A stretch of 64,000 bases of DNA, taken from the NCBI RefSeq assembly GCF_028291745.1, contig NZ_JAQGNQ010000101.1, positions 27,307-91,306 of the forward strand, given 5' to 3'. A program made the translations under genes and the position numbers. A model generated the notes under the pieces. It worked only from the letters and a program-made list of their open reading frames with translations, ran no database searches and was not told the origin of the DNA. Shown in pieces: positions 62,888 through 64,000 of the stretch. This DNA comes from Ramlibacter sp. GTDB taxonomy: Bacteria > Pseudomonadota > Gammaproteobacteria > Burkholderiales > Burkholderiaceae_C. How positions within the stretch are numbered: position 1 is the first letter of the stretch; each line of letters begins with the position of its first letter.

Positions 62888-63712
62888 ATGAAAGCCACTG
62901 CGGACGGCGCGGCTGCGCGCAATCATGGCGCGACCGTGGCCGAGCCCAAGCCGGGCCGTTCACCCGTGAATCGATCGCTGGAGCGCGGCATCGAGTTGCT
63001 GCGGGCCTTCCGGCCCGGCACTGCGCTGCTCGGGAACGCGGAGCTGGCCGAGCGCACTGGCCTCTCGCGCGCCACCGTGAGCCGGCTCACCCAGACGCTG
63101 GTCGGCGCCGGCATGCTGCAGGTCGACGCGAAGTCGCGCGCCTGCCGCCTCGCGCCAGGTGTGCTGAGCCTGGCGCACGCGATGCGCTCAGGGTGTGCGG
63201 AGCTGGCACTGGCCGCGCCCATCATGCGGCAGGTGGCGGAGACCAGCCGCGTCAACGTGGGCCTGGCGGCGCCCGACCGCGACGAGATGGTGTACCTGGA
63301 GTCGATCCGCTACAACCGCCGCGCCGCGCTGCGCAAGGTGGTCTCGGGGCAGCGCGTGCCGATCGAACTGACCTCGCTCGGGCGGGCCTACCTGTACGGC
63401 GCGCCGGAAGCGCGAAGAAAGGCCTTGCTGGCGCTGTTCAAGCGGCGGCGCGGCGCGCAATGGCCGGCGCTGTCGGCGCAGATCCGGCAGGCGATGGAGC
63501 AGATGCAGGCGGAGGGTTACTGCGTCGCGTCGTGGCAGCCGGAGGTCGTTGCGCTGGCAACGAACCTGCGGGGCAGCAGCATGCCGCTGGTGGTGAACGT
63601 GAGCGTCTCGACCGGCGAGCCGCTCGATCAGGTGGTGGGCGAGCTGGCGCCGGTGCTGCTGGCGATGGCGCGGCGGATCGAGGTGGAGTTGCGAAGGACA
63701 GGTGGGGATTGA
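62888..63712 (+). CDS. IclR-family transcriptional regulator
   Basis: The 274-residue protein has an N-terminal winged HTH (SLERGIELLRAFRPG, NAELAERTGLSRATVSRLTQTL) and an IclR effector domain (SRVNVGLAAPDRDEMVYLES, LTSLGRAYLY, NVSVSTGEP). These regulators bind a small acid or aromatic ligand and control a neighbouring degradation operon. It diverges from the Bug-ECH-ligase operon, so autoregulation and control of that operon are likely. The ATG at 62888 was chosen; a GTG at 62861 is possible. Residues 1-30 are disordered. Confidence 0.93.
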   Translation: MKATADGAAARNHGATVAEPKPGRSPVNRSLERGIELLRAFRPGTALLGNAELAERTGLSRATVSRLTQTLVGAGMLQVDAKSRACRLAPGVLSLAHAMRSGCAELALAAPIMRQVAETSRVNVGLAAPDRDEMVYLESIRYNRRAALRKVVSGQRVPIELTSLGRAYLYGAPEARRKALLALFKRRRGAQWPALSAQIRQAMEQMQAEGYCVASWQPEVVALATNLRGSSMPLVVNVSVSTGEPLDQVVGELAPVLLAMARRIEVELRRTGGD

Positions 63713-63750
63713 AGGGGTGGCCGGCTCCATTGCGTGCGGCGAAACGGTGG

Positions 63751-63777
63751 CGTGCCTGCGGCAACCCATCCCACGAA
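63751..63777. repeat. Degenerate half of the dispersed inverted repeat
   Basis: This 27-base stretch resembles the right arm of the 40772-40846 element with several substitutions and no partner arm nearby. It sits just before a complete copy, as though one element had been partly duplicated or had decayed. Confidence 0.5.
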
Positions 63778-63787
63778 CGTCGCCGTT

Positions 63788-63860
63788 GTAGGCTGGGCTG
63801 CCGAAGGCACCCCAGCATTGCGCGCGCGATCGCTGGGGTGCCTTCGGCAGCCCAGCCTAC
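63788..63860. repeat. Perfect long inverted repeat (dispersed element, copy 2)
   Basis: The 29-base arms at 63788-63816 and 63832-63860 are exact reverse complements around a 15-base loop. Arms match the 40.8 kb copy except for a few positions. It lies between the IclR stop and the stop of the partial gene at the right edge, again between convergent genes. Confidence 0.92.
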
Positions 63861-63869
63861 GGAGTCACG

Positions 63870-64000
63870 TCAAGCCGCGACCGCCTCCTGCTCCATGCGA
63901 TTGCGCTCCAGCCGCGCATCGACCAGCCGCACCGTCTCGCGCAGCGTGGGATGCGCCAGGCCGAACTGTGCCGCCAGGCAGTGCACCAGGCTGTCGACGC
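63870..64000 (-). CDS. C-terminal end of an unidentified protein, cut off by window edge
   Basis: Only the last 43 codons are in the window, ending TVRLVDARLERNRMEQEAVAA with a TGA stop at 63870-63872. The part seen is helical and amphipathic, with LVHCLAAQFGL near its start. The codon bias matches the other genes, and the reading frame is open to the edge. I cannot assign a family from so short a segment. It is convergent with the IclR gene and separated from it by the dispersed inverted repeat. Confidence 0.55.
   Translation of the reverse strand, partial: VDSLVHCLAAQFGLAHPTLRETVRLVDARLERNRMEQEAVAA

Overview
The window reads as chromosomal DNA of a high-GC betaproteobacterium of the order Burkholderiales, most likely family Comamonadaceae; Ramlibacter or a near relative is my best guess from general knowledge, not from a search. 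Pointers are the GC-rich third codon positions, a Bug-family (TctC-like) receptor beside enoyl-CoA hydratase and ADP-forming acyl-CoA synthetase genes under an IclR regulator, a PHA-system protein, a CoaX pantothenate kinase, and secA next to an M23 peptidase and a DUF721/DciA gene. I saw no insertion sequence, phage gene, CRISPR array, tRNA or rRNA.

Region 1 (1-30595, all on the minus strand) is a cell-surface polysaccharide locus of more than 30 kb. Read in the direction of transcription it begins with rfbBDAC (dTDP-L-rhamnose) and continues with a Wzm/Wzt ABC exporter whose ATPase has a C-terminal extension, a hexapeptide acyltransferase, a carbamoyltransferase with a long coiled-coil tail, a GT2, an EamA/SMR-like membrane protein, a GT2-methyltransferase fusion, a GT-C-like membrane protein, a small epimerase, a GT2 of the polyprenyl-phosphate type, GtrA, an FAD oxidoreductase, two tandem paralogous membrane proteins, a three-domain GT4-GT2-GT2 protein, a large membrane protein, another epimerase, a second FAD oxidoreductase/GtrA pair, a YbhN-like flippase-type protein and a HAD-UbiA fusion that runs off the left edge. 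Many stops and starts overlap by 1-4 bases, so much of it is translationally coupled.

Region 2 (30.7-40.8 kb) is housekeeping and accessory metabolism: a TPR protein, a hemerythrin, an acyl-CoA-binding protein, a PHA-system protein that may be frameshifted, a lipoprotein aminopeptidase, a molybdopterin oxidoreductase, a Tat-type solute-binding protein, and three peptidase or amidohydrolase genes.

Region 3 (42.6-47.1 kb) is the main discovery candidate: an apparently complete alpha-hydroxyketone quorum-sensing locus. It has a CqsA/LqsA-type PLP autoinducer synthase, a six-TM CqsS/LqsS-type histidine kinase with no receiver domain, an LqsR-like response regulator with an enlarged receiver and an unidentified output domain, and a divergent LuxR-type regulator. 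A palindromic repeat separates the convergent regulator and synthase genes, and a strong hairpin lies in the synthase leader.

Region 4 (47.2-51.5 kb) holds secA, an M23 peptidase and a DUF721/DciA-like gene. Region 5 (51.7-57.7 kb) holds an uncharacterised cysteine-rich secreted protein in line with an unusually large MauG-like diheme protein, an adhesin-E-like protein and a TPR protein. Region 6 (57.9-64.0 kb) holds an amino-acid-type binding protein, an ADP-forming CoA ligase/enoyl-CoA hydratase/Bug operon with a divergent IclR regulator, and the end of an unidentified gene. Long inverted repeats sit between convergent genes at 40.8, 45.7 and 63.8 kb.
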